DNA of 31,313 nucleotides from CABMGU01 sp964508495 (GCA_964508495.1 CAZDUA010000027.1:1-31313); one strand, 5' to 3'; shown: positions 21,428-30,347, counted from the stretch's first letter. Made by a program: numbers and translations. Notes: generated by a model from the letters alone, not told the origin.

Positions 21428-21936
21428 GGAATTCTACGCAAAAACTTAATCCTGTAATCTTCCTTTGCCATTTCTTTAGGCTTTTCCAACTCAATAGGCT
21501 TTGGCTTTTCCTTCTCGAACAAGCCAACATTCTTAGTTTCGTCCTTGATGCTCTTTTCTAAATCAGACAACTCGTCTTCATCAGCAGCCTTGGGATTCCA
21601 GCCAACCTCCACATTATCATTCTCAAAACGAGGAATAACGTGCACCATCGCATGATTGTGCCTCTGGCCAGCAGTAGGACCGTTCTGCACCAAAACATTA
21701 GTGCCCTGAGCGCCAAGACTCTCAAAAACAGCAACGCCAACCTTGTTAGCAACCTTAAACAAGTCTCCAACAACAAAATCAGGAATAGCCTCAAAAATAG
21801 GAGCGTGAGCCTTAGGCAAAACAATAACGTGGCCAGGAGCAACAGGCTCAGGACTAATCATGGCAAATACTTTATCATCCTCAAACAACAAGTTAGCCTT
21901 CTTATGCATCAACTCGCAAAAATTACAATCACTCAT
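21424..21936 (-). CDS. HIT-family protein, central catalytic His replaced by Met
   Basis: A 170-aa protein with an HIT fold (about 1-110): CNFC near the N-terminus, ISPEPVAPGHVIVLPKAH, and the histidine-triad region GQRHNHAMVHVIPR. The triad HxHxH reads H95-A-M97-V-H99, so the middle His, which forms the nucleotidyl intermediate in active HIT enzymes, is Met. A charged tail of about 60 residues follows. It overlaps the second HIT gene by 4 bases, and the pair could form a heterodimer. Enzyme activity is doubtful; nucleotide binding is possible. Confidence 0.88.
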   Translation of the reverse strand: MSDCNFCELMHKKANLLFEDDKVFAMISPEPVAPGHVIVLPKAHAPIFEAIPDFVVGDLFKVANKVGVAVFESLGAQGTNVLVQNGPTAGQRHNHAMVHVIPRFENDNVEVGWNPKAADEDELSDLEKSIKDETKNVGLFEKEKPKPIELEKPKEMAKEDYRIKFLRRIP

Positions 21937-22502
21937 TTGCCACCCGTTAAGAATTCAGCGATTTCGTCAAGCTTGCCCTTGGCAGGCTTTTGTTCTGGCT
22001 TGGTCTCTTTCTTTTCTTCCTTCTTCTCCTCTCGTTTCTCAGGAGCAATAGGAGGCTTTGCTTCAATGCCAAACTGCTTGGCAACACTAACGGCGAGCTT
22101 ATTAGAAAGTTCACGCATGGATTTTTCATCAGTTTTAATGGTCTTTGGCTGCAATGCAATACCATCATCCGGCTTGCGCGGAATAACGTGAAGCAAAAAA
22201 TGAGGAGCGCGCTGGCCGGCAGCAACCCCATTAGCAACAAAAATAGAAGTACCATCAATCTTCAAAGCACGAATCAAAGCATGACTCAACTGCTTAGAAA
22301 TCATTCCAAGGTGAGCAACAAGCTCCTCGCTCATCTGAGGCATAATGGAAACATGCTCTTTAGGAACAACTAAAATGTGGCCTGAAGCTCCAGGATTAAT
22401 ATCAAGAACTGCAACTAACTTATCATCCTCATACACCTTCTTCGCAGGAATCTTGCCAGAAGCAATATGACAAAAAACGCACTGCTGTTCCTCATTAGCC
22501 AT
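21933..22502 (-). CDS. HIT-family protein, central catalytic His replaced by Leu
   Basis: A 189-aa HIT protein: CVFCHIASGKIPAKKVYEDD, then LDINPGASGHILVVPKEH and GQRAPHFLLHVIPRKPDDG. The triad reads H101-F-L103-L-H105, so the middle His is Leu. The C-terminal 50 residues are a Lys/Glu/Pro-rich low-complexity linker ending in a short helix (KLDEIAEFLTGGK). First gene of a two-gene operon with a second HIT protein. Zinc-site Cys/His residues at the N-terminus are kept. Likely a nucleotide-binding rather than hydrolytic protein. Confidence 0.88.
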   Translation of the reverse strand: MANEEQQCVFCHIASGKIPAKKVYEDDKLVAVLDINPGASGHILVVPKEHVSIMPQMSEELVAHLGMISKQLSHALIRALKIDGTSIFVANGVAAGQRAPHFLLHVIPRKPDDGIALQPKTIKTDEKSMRELSNKLAVSVAKQFGIEAKPPIAPEKREEKKEEKKETKPEQKPAKGKLDEIAEFLTGGK

Positions 22503-22595
22503 AAAATGTACGAGAACAGGGGTGTATAAAAAGATTCGCCTACCAAAAACTATTTAAATGCAACAAAGCACTTTATACGAAAAAGAAGGTGAACA

Positions 22596-23090
22596 ATGGG
22601 CTTATTTACATCACGCAAAGCAATAACGCCATTAGTTGCAACAATCCTTCTCGTCGCATTCTCAGTAGGCCTCGGCGCGCTAGTAATGAGCTGGGGAGAA
22701 GAATACATAGAAGAAAAAGCAGAATTCGTACAAGGCACAGCAGAAGTCAAATCAGGATGCGACGCAGCACACATAGAAGTAATCAAAATCTCAGGACAAC
22801 CACAAGCATGCTTCGGACCAAGCGGAATACAACTGTGGATAGACAACGGACCGGACGTTGATTTGTACAACATACATGCAAGAATAGCAGGAGCAAATGG
22901 AGTAGATGTAGTGGAAGAAATACTTGAAGAGCCATTATTGAAATCAAACGCAGCAAAAACAACAATCACATACAACCCTGCAATTTCACCAGTATTACAA
23001 CTCAAGCTGACACCAAAACTCTGGACAGGAAAAGACGTGGCAATCTGCGCGCAAAGCGCGACGACACTGGAAAGAATCCAGCCTTGCTAA
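22596..23090 (+). CDS. Type IV pilin / archaellin-like protein with class III signal peptide
   Basis: A 164-aa protein starting MGLFTSRKAITPLVATILLV. A short basic leader (residues 1-9), then a hydrophobic helix with early Thr-Pro, is the class III signal pattern cut by archaeal prepilin peptidase, probably around KA/IT. The hydrophobic helix (10-33) would pack in the filament core and the C-terminal beta domain with four Cys would be exposed. AAGGTGA precedes the ATG and CTATTTAAATGC lies about 40 bases upstream. Its 3' end overlaps the convergent beta-helix gene by 4 bases. Confidence 0.85.
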   Translation: MGLFTSRKAITPLVATILLVAFSVGLGALVMSWGEEYIEEKAEFVQGTAEVKSGCDAAHIEVIKISGQPQACFGPSGIQLWIDNGPDVDLYNIHARIAGANGVDVVEEILEEPLLKSNAAKTTITYNPAISPVLQLKLTPKLWTGKDVAICAQSATTLERIQPC

Positions 23091-23704
23091 TTAAAAATAC
23101 CGAAAACCCAATTCTTCAGCCTTTCAGGATTCTTCTTAACGCCCAACTGCTCGAGAAGCCAATTATGCATTTGAGGAACAGAAAGCCTTGGCTGAACAAA
23201 CAAAACAATCGCGTTTCTCCTTTCATTACAGAAATTCTTAGAACAAAACTTTCCATCAACAACCTTATTAGTCAGAGAAAGCACGTTATTACTGCTCTCC
23301 GAAACTTCAAAAGCAGACTGCAAGCTAACATCATGATTAAAAGTCGCACTATCAGCAACATTAACAAAACGAGTGCCAACCTTATTCTTCACAAGATGAT
23401 TATCATTCAAGAAAACCCTTGTAGAATTCTCAACATAAACACCAATATTATAGTGCATCAAACGACAACCAGAAATTGTAACGTTAGAAGATTCTATGAT
23501 TGAAATTCCCCTTCCACCAGACCAACTCTTCAAAACAGCACCATTGCAGTTTATGATGATGTCATTTCCAGAAACAACAATTCCATCACTGACATAATAC
23601 ACATCAGTACAAAACTCGACAGACTTGTCTATCAACAAGCCATCTTCAGGCACTACACACGCTAATACTGATGGCATTAGCAATAATACGATCCAATACT
23701 TCAT
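23087..23704 (-). CDS. Secreted right-handed beta-helix (NosD/PbH1-like) protein
   Basis: A 205-aa protein with signal peptide MKYWIVLLLMPSVLACV. Short repeats of the PbH1 kind follow, such as GIVVSGNDIIINCNGAVLKS, GISIIESSNVTISGCRL and NIGVYVENSTRVFLNDNHLV, each adding one rung. A cysteine-containing segment (KFCSKNFCNERRN) and a basic C-terminus finish it, without a membrane anchor. It is a shorter paralogue of the gene just upstream and overlaps it by 4 bases. Likely a surface glycan- or partner-binding protein. Confidence 0.82.
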   Translation of the reverse strand: MKYWIVLLLMPSVLACVVPEDGLLIDKSVEFCTDVYYVSDGIVVSGNDIIINCNGAVLKSWSGGRGISIIESSNVTISGCRLMHYNIGVYVENSTRVFLNDNHLVKNKVGTRFVNVADSATFNHDVSLQSAFEVSESSNNVLSLTNKVVDGKFCSKNFCNERRNAIVLFVQPRLSVPQMHNWLLEQLGVKKNPERLKNWVFGIFN

Positions 23705-24495
23705 CTCTTTGTGATTCGCCGTAAAACTATGAACGCAACAAGGTATAATATGATATAAATTAACAATTTAGTTGACAAAGAAAGTTTTTCTTTTTCAGCA
23801 ACAATCTCTTCAGGCGGTTCTTCAGCCAATTCCGTTTCAACCTCTTTCTTAGCTTCCTCAATTATCTCATCAGCAGACTTAACAGGCTCCTTAACTTCAG
23901 GAACAGGTGAGGCAGTTTCACAATCAGAATCAGTCTGAGCAGAACACTTCTTGCTACAATAAAAATCGCCAGACTCGCACACGTTCATATCACGATGCTC
24001 ATTACAAGCATTAACCTCGCAAAACGCACGCTCAATCTCCTTATTTCCAAGAATCACAGTATTATACTTGCTGCTAATCGCAGAAACAGCCAGCTGGAAA
24101 CTCTTATCGCTGTTATCTTTAATGATATTCTCATAAGAATCAAGCATGCGAATGCCAATCCTGTTCTTCAAAAACGCATTATCCTCAATCAAAGAATTCG
24201 TGACGTTTTTCAAATACAAGCCCTGATTAAAAGTCACAATATTACAATTCCTGATCGTAATCCCATCAACATTCTCAGCCTTTACTCCAATCTCACTCTG
24301 GCCGACAATACCACGTAAAACAGCAGTAGAACAATCAAGAATAACCTTGTCTGCTGCGATTGTTATGCCATTAGGAATGTCGTGAGTGGTGGAACAAAAT
24401 GTTGTGCTCTCAGTAATTGTCATCCCATCAGTTGCTTCGATACATTCAGCTACAGCGAACGATGCTAATGCCAATAAAATTAGGAGCCACTTCAT
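23701..24495 (-). CDS. Membrane-anchored right-handed beta-helix surface protein
   Basis: A 264-aa protein: signal peptide (1-16), beta-helix rungs (about 25-140; GITIAADKVILDCSTAVLRG, GITIRNCNIVTFNQGLYLKN, NSLIEDNAFLKNRIGIRML), a Cys-rich segment (about 155-195), an acidic stalk rich in Glu/Pro and a C-terminal membrane helix ending RRITKR. The N-terminal layout parallels the downstream paralogue, so the pair arose by duplication. Both neighbours overlap it by 4 bases, making a three-gene operon. Confidence 0.84.
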   Translation of the reverse strand: MKWLLILLALASFAVAECIEATDGMTITESTTFCSTTHDIPNGITIAADKVILDCSTAVLRGIVGQSEIGVKAENVDGITIRNCNIVTFNQGLYLKNVTNSLIEDNAFLKNRIGIRMLDSYENIIKDNSDKSFQLAVSAISSKYNTVILGNKEIERAFCEVNACNEHRDMNVCESGDFYCSKKCSAQTDSDCETASPVPEVKEPVKSADEIIEEAKKEVETELAEEPPEEIVAEKEKLSLSTKLLIYIILYLVAFIVLRRITKR

Positions 24496-24680
24496 TTTTT
24501 ATCCCAAAAAACAATTATTACAGGAAGAATTATGAAAAACAGCACTGCGCCAAGAACCCCAACAATCCAATCAAAACCATTCTCGTAAAAATAAATCGCC
24601 CAGAATCCGTAAGGCAGAACGATCAGAGGCAAAAGAAAATCCTTGACAGTATAATGCCGGGCAAACACATCTTTTTTCAT
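24492..24680 (-). CDS. Small two-helix membrane protein
   Basis: Start set at ATG 24680 because a minus-strand TATA-like CTTTTAACATT (about 24713-24703) is about 27 bases upstream; an alternative ATG at 24698 would lie too close to it. The 62-aa product begins MKKDVFARHYTVKDF and has two hydrophobic helices joined by YENGFD. First gene of the beta-helix operon. Unknown function; it may help export or anchoring. Confidence 0.68.
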   Translation of the reverse strand: MKKDVFARHYTVKDFLLPLIVLPYGFWAIYFYENGFDWIVGVLGAVLFFIILPVIIVFWDKK

Positions 24681-24716
24681 ATTTTTCACAACAATCATTC
24701 AATGTTAAAAGTTTTT

Positions 24717-25640
24717 CTACTCTACAAACCTTACATCATCAACAATACCATCAGCATTACGGTCTAAACCCTCTACCACGCGAGCCATTACCTTAGGATC
24801 AACAGAGTTGCCCTTTGCGAGTTCGCCAAAATACTTGAAAAAAGCAAGAGTAACCGCCCTTGTACCAGCATAACGCTTGCCAGCAACAACAATAATCCAC
24901 TTCTTGGGATTAAGAGGATTCTTGACTTTAACAATAATGCCGCACTCGTCAGCATGATACACTTTACCAGATACTTTGCTGACAATAGCCCAGTTCTGGT
25001 CTTTATCAAAATAAATTGGCAACTGCTCGTTAACCTTCTGAGTGACCATGTTAACAACAGGACCGCCAATCAAAACCATGTTCTTCTGCAAGTCCTCAGA
25101 ACGCACTTCAGTGTCCAAACGCACGCTCAACTCATCAAGATGAGTCAGAAAAGTGCCTAAGAACAAAGACAAATCAATACCATAATAGCCATCACGAGAA
25201 CGTGCCATATCAGGACCATGCGGGTCAGGACTGCCGACAATAATAACACCATTAAACTCGCCGTTTTCGATAATTGGAGACAGGAATTCAACCGGCTGAG
25301 TCTTAAGACCAGGCACTTTATGAGCTACGGTAAACTCCTTCAAAGCAAACACAAAAGCAGGCGCAGAAGGAGCATAAACATTAGCAAGAGTGCCATGGAC
25401 TTCTATCTTTTTAACGACCTCAACAAGCCCAAATTTTTCCAAATTACGAATATGATAGTACACCCTCTGCTCGTGCACTCTCAAACGCTTGGCAAGCTCC
25501 CTAGGGTAAGAAGGCGTAGAAGCTAGCTCCCGCAATATACGCTGGGCTAAATCAGAACTGGCAGCCTTAACCTGCTTGTCAGACATAGACTTGGCAGGCA
25601 GGCTCACAACAGCGTTCTTTTTCTCGTCTATAACTAGCAT
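24717..25640 (-). CDS. Winged-helix regulator fused to an S-layer-like C-terminal domain
   Basis: A 307-aa protein. Residues 28-92 form an ArsR-type winged helix (LAQRILRELASTPSYPRELAKRL, then recognition helix EQRVYYHIRNLEKFGLVEVV). The remaining part has alternating alpha/beta structure with FNGVIIVGSPDPHGP, NMVLIGGPVVNMVTQKVNEQ and KKWIIVVAGKRYAGTRAVTLAFF, which resembles the C-terminal domain of archaeal S-layer proteins. No signal peptide is present, so it should act in the cytosol as a regulator. It is divergent from glmS across a perfect palindrome (25689-25708). Confidence 0.8.
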   Translation of the reverse strand: MLVIDEKKNAVVSLPAKSMSDKQVKAASSDLAQRILRELASTPSYPRELAKRLRVHEQRVYYHIRNLEKFGLVEVVKKIEVHGTLANVYAPSAPAFVFALKEFTVAHKVPGLKTQPVEFLSPIIENGEFNGVIIVGSPDPHGPDMARSRDGYYGIDLSLFLGTFLTHLDELSVRLDTEVRSEDLQKNMVLIGGPVVNMVTQKVNEQLPIYFDKDQNWAIVSKVSGKVYHADECGIIVKVKNPLNPKKWIIVVAGKRYAGTRAVTLAFFKYFGELAKGNSVDPKVMARVVEGLDRNADGIVDDVRFVE

Positions 25641-25688
25641 ATTAGACCATTACAAACTAATTTTTAATAGTATTAAAAGAATTTTAGT

Positions 25689-25708
25689 AAAGCTTATATA
25701 TAAGCTTT
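25689..25708. promoter_or_regulatory. Perfect 20-bp palindrome covering the glmS promoter
   Basis: AAAGCTTATA followed by its exact inverted repeat. The centre TTATATATAA is the probable TATA box, 15-34 bases before the leader ORF ATG at 25723. A symmetric site over the TATA box between a divergent winged-helix regulator and glmS is a natural operator candidate. Confidence 0.6.
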
Positions 25709-25722
25709 TCCTAAAAAACCCT

Positions 25723-25776
25723 ATGGAAGACACAAACGACGACAGCGAACTCTACACAGAGTATACTGCAGGATAA
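25723..25776 (+). CDS. 17-aa acidic leader ORF upstream of glmS
   Basis: Frame MEDTNDDSELYTEYTAG. Its ATG lies at leaderless distance from the palindromic TATA box, and its stop is 4 bases before the glmS ATG at 25781. Ribosomes that start here would end at the glmS start, giving translational coupling. The GCAGGA inside its last codons could also act as the glmS ribosome site. Whether the peptide itself matters is unknown. Confidence 0.5.
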   Translation: MEDTNDDSELYTEYTAG

Positions 25777-25780
25777 TGCA

Positions 25781-27517
25781 ATGTGCGGCATTCTAGGATA
25801 TCTCGGACTACGCGATGGAACCCCAATAGTACACGAAGGCCTAAAAGCACTAGCGTACAGAGGCTACGACAGCTGGGGAATGGCAGTCCATGGCAATGAA
25901 CACGTCACAATCCAAAAAGGCGTAGGAGACATTACAAAAACAACGCCTATTTCTATCAAAAGCAACAGAGTAATAGGCCACACGAGATGGGCAACACACG
26001 GCGGAGTAACAGAAACAAATGCCCACCCGCACACAAACAAAGACAAAACAATCTCAGTAGTCCACAACGGAATAATTGAGAATTATACGGAGCTGAAAAA
26101 AGAGCTTGAAAAAAACGGCCACACTTTCGCAAGCCAAACAGACACAGAAGTAATACCACACTTAATAGAATTTTACATGCGACAAGGACAAAAATTTGAG
26201 CAAGCATTCAAAAGCATGCTCTCACGCCTGGAAGGCAGTTATGCAATCCTTGCGACCCATACAAAAGACACAGGAATAATGTTTGCAAGAAACGGCAGCC
26301 CAATGGTTCTTGGACTAGGACAAAACGAGTATTTCGTAAGCTCAGACATACCGAGCTTTTTAGCACACACAAAAACAATCGTACACTTAGAGGATGGTGA
26401 CTACGGAAAAATAAGCAACACAGTAAGCATTTACAATAAAGAAAAAACAGTGGACAGACAACCAAGCACAGCACATTGGGACATCGAAGTTGCGAAGAAA
26501 GGCAATTATCCGCACTTCATGATAAAAGAAATCAACGAACAACCAATAACAATAAGAAAATCACTCAACCAGCAAAAAGAACACATAAAACAAACAGCAA
26601 GCCTGCTCCAGAACGCCTCAACCGTGTATCTGGTAGGCTGTGGCACCAGTTTCAATACTTGTGCCACGGCATCTTACCAGTTCAGCAAGGCAGGAAAACA
26701 AACAATACCCGTACTCGGGTCAGAGTTTACACAACACGTACCATTCTTAGACAAGAAAACTGCAGTTATCGCAGTCAGCCAGAGCGGAGAAACAGCAGAC
26801 ATCATTGATGTAGTAAAAGCATCAAAAGCAAAAGGCGCTGTGGTCATTGCTATCGTTAATGTTCTAAGTTCAACACTAGCGCGCACTGCAGACATCGTAA
26901 TACCAATGAACTCAGGACCAGAACTATGCGTTCTAGCAACCAAATCATGCACTTCAACACTCGCAATATTACACTTGCTTGCTTTCACGTTATCAGGAAA
27001 AGACCCAGCAGTACTATTAGAAGCAGCAGATGCAGCATTACACGTGCTAAGACAACACATGCAAACAATGCCAGAACTGGCAAAGAAAATAGCGAATACT
27101 CAAAACATGTTCACAATAGGCAGAGGAGCATTATCACAGACAGCACGCGAGGCTGCACTAAAAATCAAAGAAGTATCTTACATACACGCAGAAGGAATGC
27201 CGGCAGGAGAACTAAAACACGGAAGCATAGCACTAATAGAAGAAGGAACACCAGTCATAGCGTTCGCAGACAATGAAACACGCGCACTTACAACATCAAA
27301 CGCAATGGAAGTAAAAGCTCGCGGAGCATTCGTCATCGGCGTTGACAGCAAGCCAAACCCAGCATACGACTTCCATATACAAATACCAGACTTGGACGAC
27401 GCAACACCATTACTCGCATTATTGCCAATGCAATTACTATCATACTATTTAGCACTAGAACGCGGATGCGACCCAGACAAACCAAGAAACCTGGCGAAAT
27501 CAGTGACGGTCAGATAA
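25781..27517 (+). CDS. glmS: Glucosamine-fructose-6-phosphate aminotransferase (isomerizing)
   Basis: A 578-aa enzyme that makes glucosamine-6-phosphate from fructose-6-phosphate and glutamine, the entry to UDP-GlcNAc and surface glycans. The N-terminal glutaminase starts with the nucleophile in MCGILGYLG (C2) and has GHTRWATHG, HNGIIENY and TDTEV. Two SIS domains follow: VGCGTSFNTC and SQSGETADI, then EVSYIHAEGMPAGELKHG and the C-terminus DPDKPRNLAKSVTV. Length slightly under the bacterial 608. The leader ORF and palindromic promoter suggest regulated expression. Confidence 0.97.
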   Translation: MCGILGYLGLRDGTPIVHEGLKALAYRGYDSWGMAVHGNEHVTIQKGVGDITKTTPISIKSNRVIGHTRWATHGGVTETNAHPHTNKDKTISVVHNGIIENYTELKKELEKNGHTFASQTDTEVIPHLIEFYMRQGQKFEQAFKSMLSRLEGSYAILATHTKDTGIMFARNGSPMVLGLGQNEYFVSSDIPSFLAHTKTIVHLEDGDYGKISNTVSIYNKEKTVDRQPSTAHWDIEVAKKGNYPHFMIKEINEQPITIRKSLNQQKEHIKQTASLLQNASTVYLVGCGTSFNTCATASYQFSKAGKQTIPVLGSEFTQHVPFLDKKTAVIAVSQSGETADIIDVVKASKAKGAVVIAIVNVLSSTLARTADIVIPMNSGPELCVLATKSCTSTLAILHLLAFTLSGKDPAVLLEAADAALHVLRQHMQTMPELAKKIANTQNMFTIGRGALSQTAREAALKIKEVSYIHAEGMPAGELKHGSIALIEEGTPVIAFADNETRALTTSNAMEVKARGAFVIGVDSKPNPAYDFHIQIPDLDDATPLLALLPMQLLSYYLALERGCDPDKPRNLAKSVTVR

Positions 27518-27609
27518 TTCTGCGCAAAACAAAACATGGCACTTGCTAGATTTGGAATAATTATAGAATTAAGAGAAACGCGGCCAAGTGTTGATTCTTT
27601 CCGAACCTC

Positions 27610-30318
27610 TCACTCGCGCGACATTTGTTCAAGAACTTCTCCAAGACGTTGTATTTCTTCGCCATAGCGTGCCCAGTCTGCATCGCGGAGTGCTTGTTGA
27701 GCTCGATCATAATGTTCTTTGGCTTGCTGGATGAGGTTTTCTTCAGCCACCACACTTTCCGCTCTTACTGCTTGTTTCGGTGGTGCTCTGCCAAAGATGG
27801 TTGCGAGTGCTTCATCTAAGGTCGCTTCCATTGCAATCTGGTTTTTGTACGCAACAATTACTCGTTTGAGTTCAGGGATTTTCCCGCCTTCTGCTTTGAG
27901 ATAGAGTGGTTGCACATAGATAAGTGATTCTTCGATCGGGATAACAAGCAGATTGCCACGAATGACTTGCGAGCCTCCCTGGTCCCAGAGTGAGAGTTGC
28001 TTGGAAATCTCCGGATCTTGATTAATTCTGTTCATGATTTGCATTGGGCCAAAGACCAAGCTTTGTTTTGGGAAACGATAGACAATGAGCTTGCCATAGT
28101 GTTCGCCATCAGAACGCGCGACCATCCATGATGCAAGGTTGTTTTTCTTTCGCGGTGTAAAGGGAAGCATGAGGATGAACTCTTCTTTCTTTTCTTCGGG
28201 AAGCTTCATGATTAAGTGACGCATGATTGGTTCTTTTTCCTTAATAGCTGGAATTTCCCATTGATCTTCCTTGTTATAGAAGATTTGTGGCAGGTCCATG
28301 TGGTACGTCGCATACAGTGCTGTCTGATAGGCAAACAAATCTTGCGGATAACGAATGTGTCCTTTGAGCGCGGCAGGCAATTCTTGTATGTCTTTGAAGA
28401 TGCCTGGGAACATTTTTGAGAATGTTTGGATGAGAGGATCTTCTGGATATGCAATATAGGCCTGGAGGTCTCCGTCATATGCATCGATCACGACCTTGAC
28501 CGAGTTTCGCATGTAATTTATTCCGCCTACTGGCTGCGCATATGGATAACGATTACTCGTGGTGTATGCGTCGTAAATCCATTTCAACCTGCCGTCAGCA
28601 ATAACTAGGTACGGATCGCTGTCAAAGAGCAGGAATGGCAGGGCTTTTCTCACGCGGTCATTGATGTTTCTGAAGTACAAAATGCGGCTTTCAGCAGTGA
28701 TGTCGTTTGATAAAATAATCTTGGCTGATTTGAACTGCCAGGCAAGCAAGGCTTTGTGCAATACTGAGCTTAGCGCCACCCCTCCTGTGCCTTCATACGT
28801 GCTGAAGATGTTTTCTTCTCCTGATGGGTAATTAAATTCTTTGGCCTTTGTCTTAACAATGACATAGTCATTTGAGAGCTCGCCAAAATAGATCTCTGGC
28901 CGTGTGATTGTCAATGAGGGAATGCTTGATGCTGGCGGCAGGTCTTTGATCCACAACACCGGCAGGCCTTCCCGCGTTACTTCATTTACAGGCCCCAGCG
29001 TCAATCCCATACCGTGCGTAAAGGTCAGTCGTTCGTTGATGAACGTTCTGCTGGGCAATGACTCAGCGTTTAGTTCTCGTGTGGAAAGCATGACTTGTCT
29101 GTATTCTTCACCTAATTGATAGCGATCGTTGTCAATGGAAATGAAATCATAATACGTTCTGATTTCTTGAATCTGGCCAAAGGTGTTCAGCAGCGGTTCA
29201 CGATCCCACAAGCGAATGTTTTTGATTGTTAATGGATTGTTTTGAATGTCTTCATACGTGAGCTCGCTTTCTCCGCTAACGTCTCGTTCTTCAATCGTAT
29301 CAATGCCCCATGCTTTTTGCGTCGCAGCAATGTGATATTCGATAAACGGTGTTTCTTTGACCAGCTCATTTGGTTTTACCACGAGCTGTTCGAGTGCAAT
29401 CGGGTAGAGAAAGCCTCCAATGATGGACGCACCGATGTAGAGGATAAAAGCTGAGGCTACAATGGTGCGCGCTTTTCGTTCTGAGAGCAGGCTTCCCAAG
29501 AGAATTGCAAGCGATGCGAGGATTGAAATCACGAAAAGAATGTTCAAAAACGGCAAGCGTGCATAAATGTCAGCATAGCTCGCGCCAAAAAATGGCCCGG
29601 TGGTTGAATACAGCAGTCCTGATATTCGCACAAAATAAATCTTGAGTGCGGCAAGCCCAAATCCAAGCGCGAGCAACACTGAAAGATGAATTGTTGTGCT
29701 TCTGTCAACCGCCCATGAGCCGCGCTGGAATGAAATTCCTCCTTTGAAATAATGCTGTATTGCAGAAGAAAGGAATGAAATGGTGATGACGAAGAGTCCT
29801 AAGGATAAAAGCAGCTGGATAAATGGCAGTGTAAAAACGTAATAGCTGACATCTTTTGAGAAAACCGGATCATTGATGCCAAAAGGGGTTTGGTGAATGT
29901 ATTGCAGTATTGTTTGCCATTGTCCTGCTGCAAAAAACCCCGTCATGACTGCAATGACGAGCAGAACAGTAACAGTGAATTTATTGATAAAAGCGCCAAT
30001 ATCGATACGACGTTCTATGTTACCGTCCTCGATGATAAGAGGTTCTGGCTGAAGACGCTTATGGACCTTCTTTTCCTTGGTCAGACGCTTACAGAGGAAA
30101 AGGTTAAGGTATACAATGCCAAACACTGCGAGACCGGCGACCAACCCTGCCAACAGCATTGTACTCCAGATAGTTGTGAAGATCTCTTGAAAACCAATTT
30201 CAGTAAACCAAAGCCAATTAGTGTACAGGCTTATCCCGCCAGGCAATGCAAAAAGAATAAGGACAAGAACAGAGTAAAAAACAATCCCGCCAATGCGTCG
30301 TGGTCCCATGTTAATCAT
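27610..30318 (-). CDS. UPF0182 (COG1615) family membrane protein
   Basis: A 902-aa protein with about seven N-terminal membrane helices (to about residue 310) and a large extracytoplasmic domain. Family features include YTNWLWFTEIGFQEIFTTIW, GMGLTLGPVNEVTREGLPVL, the TRPEIYFGE motif and RNSVKVVIDAYDG. The function of UPF0182 is unknown; it is common in bacteria. Codon choice differs sharply from neighbours: they strongly prefer A-ending codons, while this gene freely uses G- and T-ending ones, suggesting recent gain from another genome. A start at 30309 (MGPRR) is also possible. Confidence 0.93.
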   Translation of the reverse strand: MINMGPRRIGGIVFYSVLVLILFALPGGISLYTNWLWFTEIGFQEIFTTIWSTMLLAGLVAGLAVFGIVYLNLFLCKRLTKEKKVHKRLQPEPLIIEDGNIERRIDIGAFINKFTVTVLLVIAVMTGFFAAGQWQTILQYIHQTPFGINDPVFSKDVSYYVFTLPFIQLLLSLGLFVITISFLSSAIQHYFKGGISFQRGSWAVDRSTTIHLSVLLALGFGLAALKIYFVRISGLLYSTTGPFFGASYADIYARLPFLNILFVISILASLAILLGSLLSERKARTIVASAFILYIGASIIGGFLYPIALEQLVVKPNELVKETPFIEYHIAATQKAWGIDTIEERDVSGESELTYEDIQNNPLTIKNIRLWDREPLLNTFGQIQEIRTYYDFISIDNDRYQLGEEYRQVMLSTRELNAESLPSRTFINERLTFTHGMGLTLGPVNEVTREGLPVLWIKDLPPASSIPSLTITRPEIYFGELSNDYVIVKTKAKEFNYPSGEENIFSTYEGTGGVALSSVLHKALLAWQFKSAKIILSNDITAESRILYFRNINDRVRKALPFLLFDSDPYLVIADGRLKWIYDAYTTSNRYPYAQPVGGINYMRNSVKVVIDAYDGDLQAYIAYPEDPLIQTFSKMFPGIFKDIQELPAALKGHIRYPQDLFAYQTALYATYHMDLPQIFYNKEDQWEIPAIKEKEPIMRHLIMKLPEEKKEEFILMLPFTPRKKNNLASWMVARSDGEHYGKLIVYRFPKQSLVFGPMQIMNRINQDPEISKQLSLWDQGGSQVIRGNLLVIPIEESLIYVQPLYLKAEGGKIPELKRVIVAYKNQIAMEATLDEALATIFGRAPPKQAVRAESVVAEENLIQQAKEHYDRAQQALRDADWARYGEEIQRLGEVLEQMSRE

Positions 30319-30347
30319 CTATTAAAGAGTAGCAACTCTTTAAATAG
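30319..30347. promoter_or_regulatory. Palindromic promoter region of the UPF0182 gene
   Basis: CTATT-AAAGAGT, loop AGCA, then ACTCTTT-AAATAG make a 12-bp inverted repeat with one extra A. The right arm read on the minus strand is the TATA box CTATTTAAAGAG, so a bound dimer would block the gene. Alternatively the symmetric T/A blocks serve promoters in both directions. Confidence 0.45.

Noticed and set aside
27518..27609. A gene or RNA between glmS and UPF0182
   Set aside because: There is no frame with a start signal, no strong palindrome and no repeat of the glmS end; I see only a short intergenic gap.
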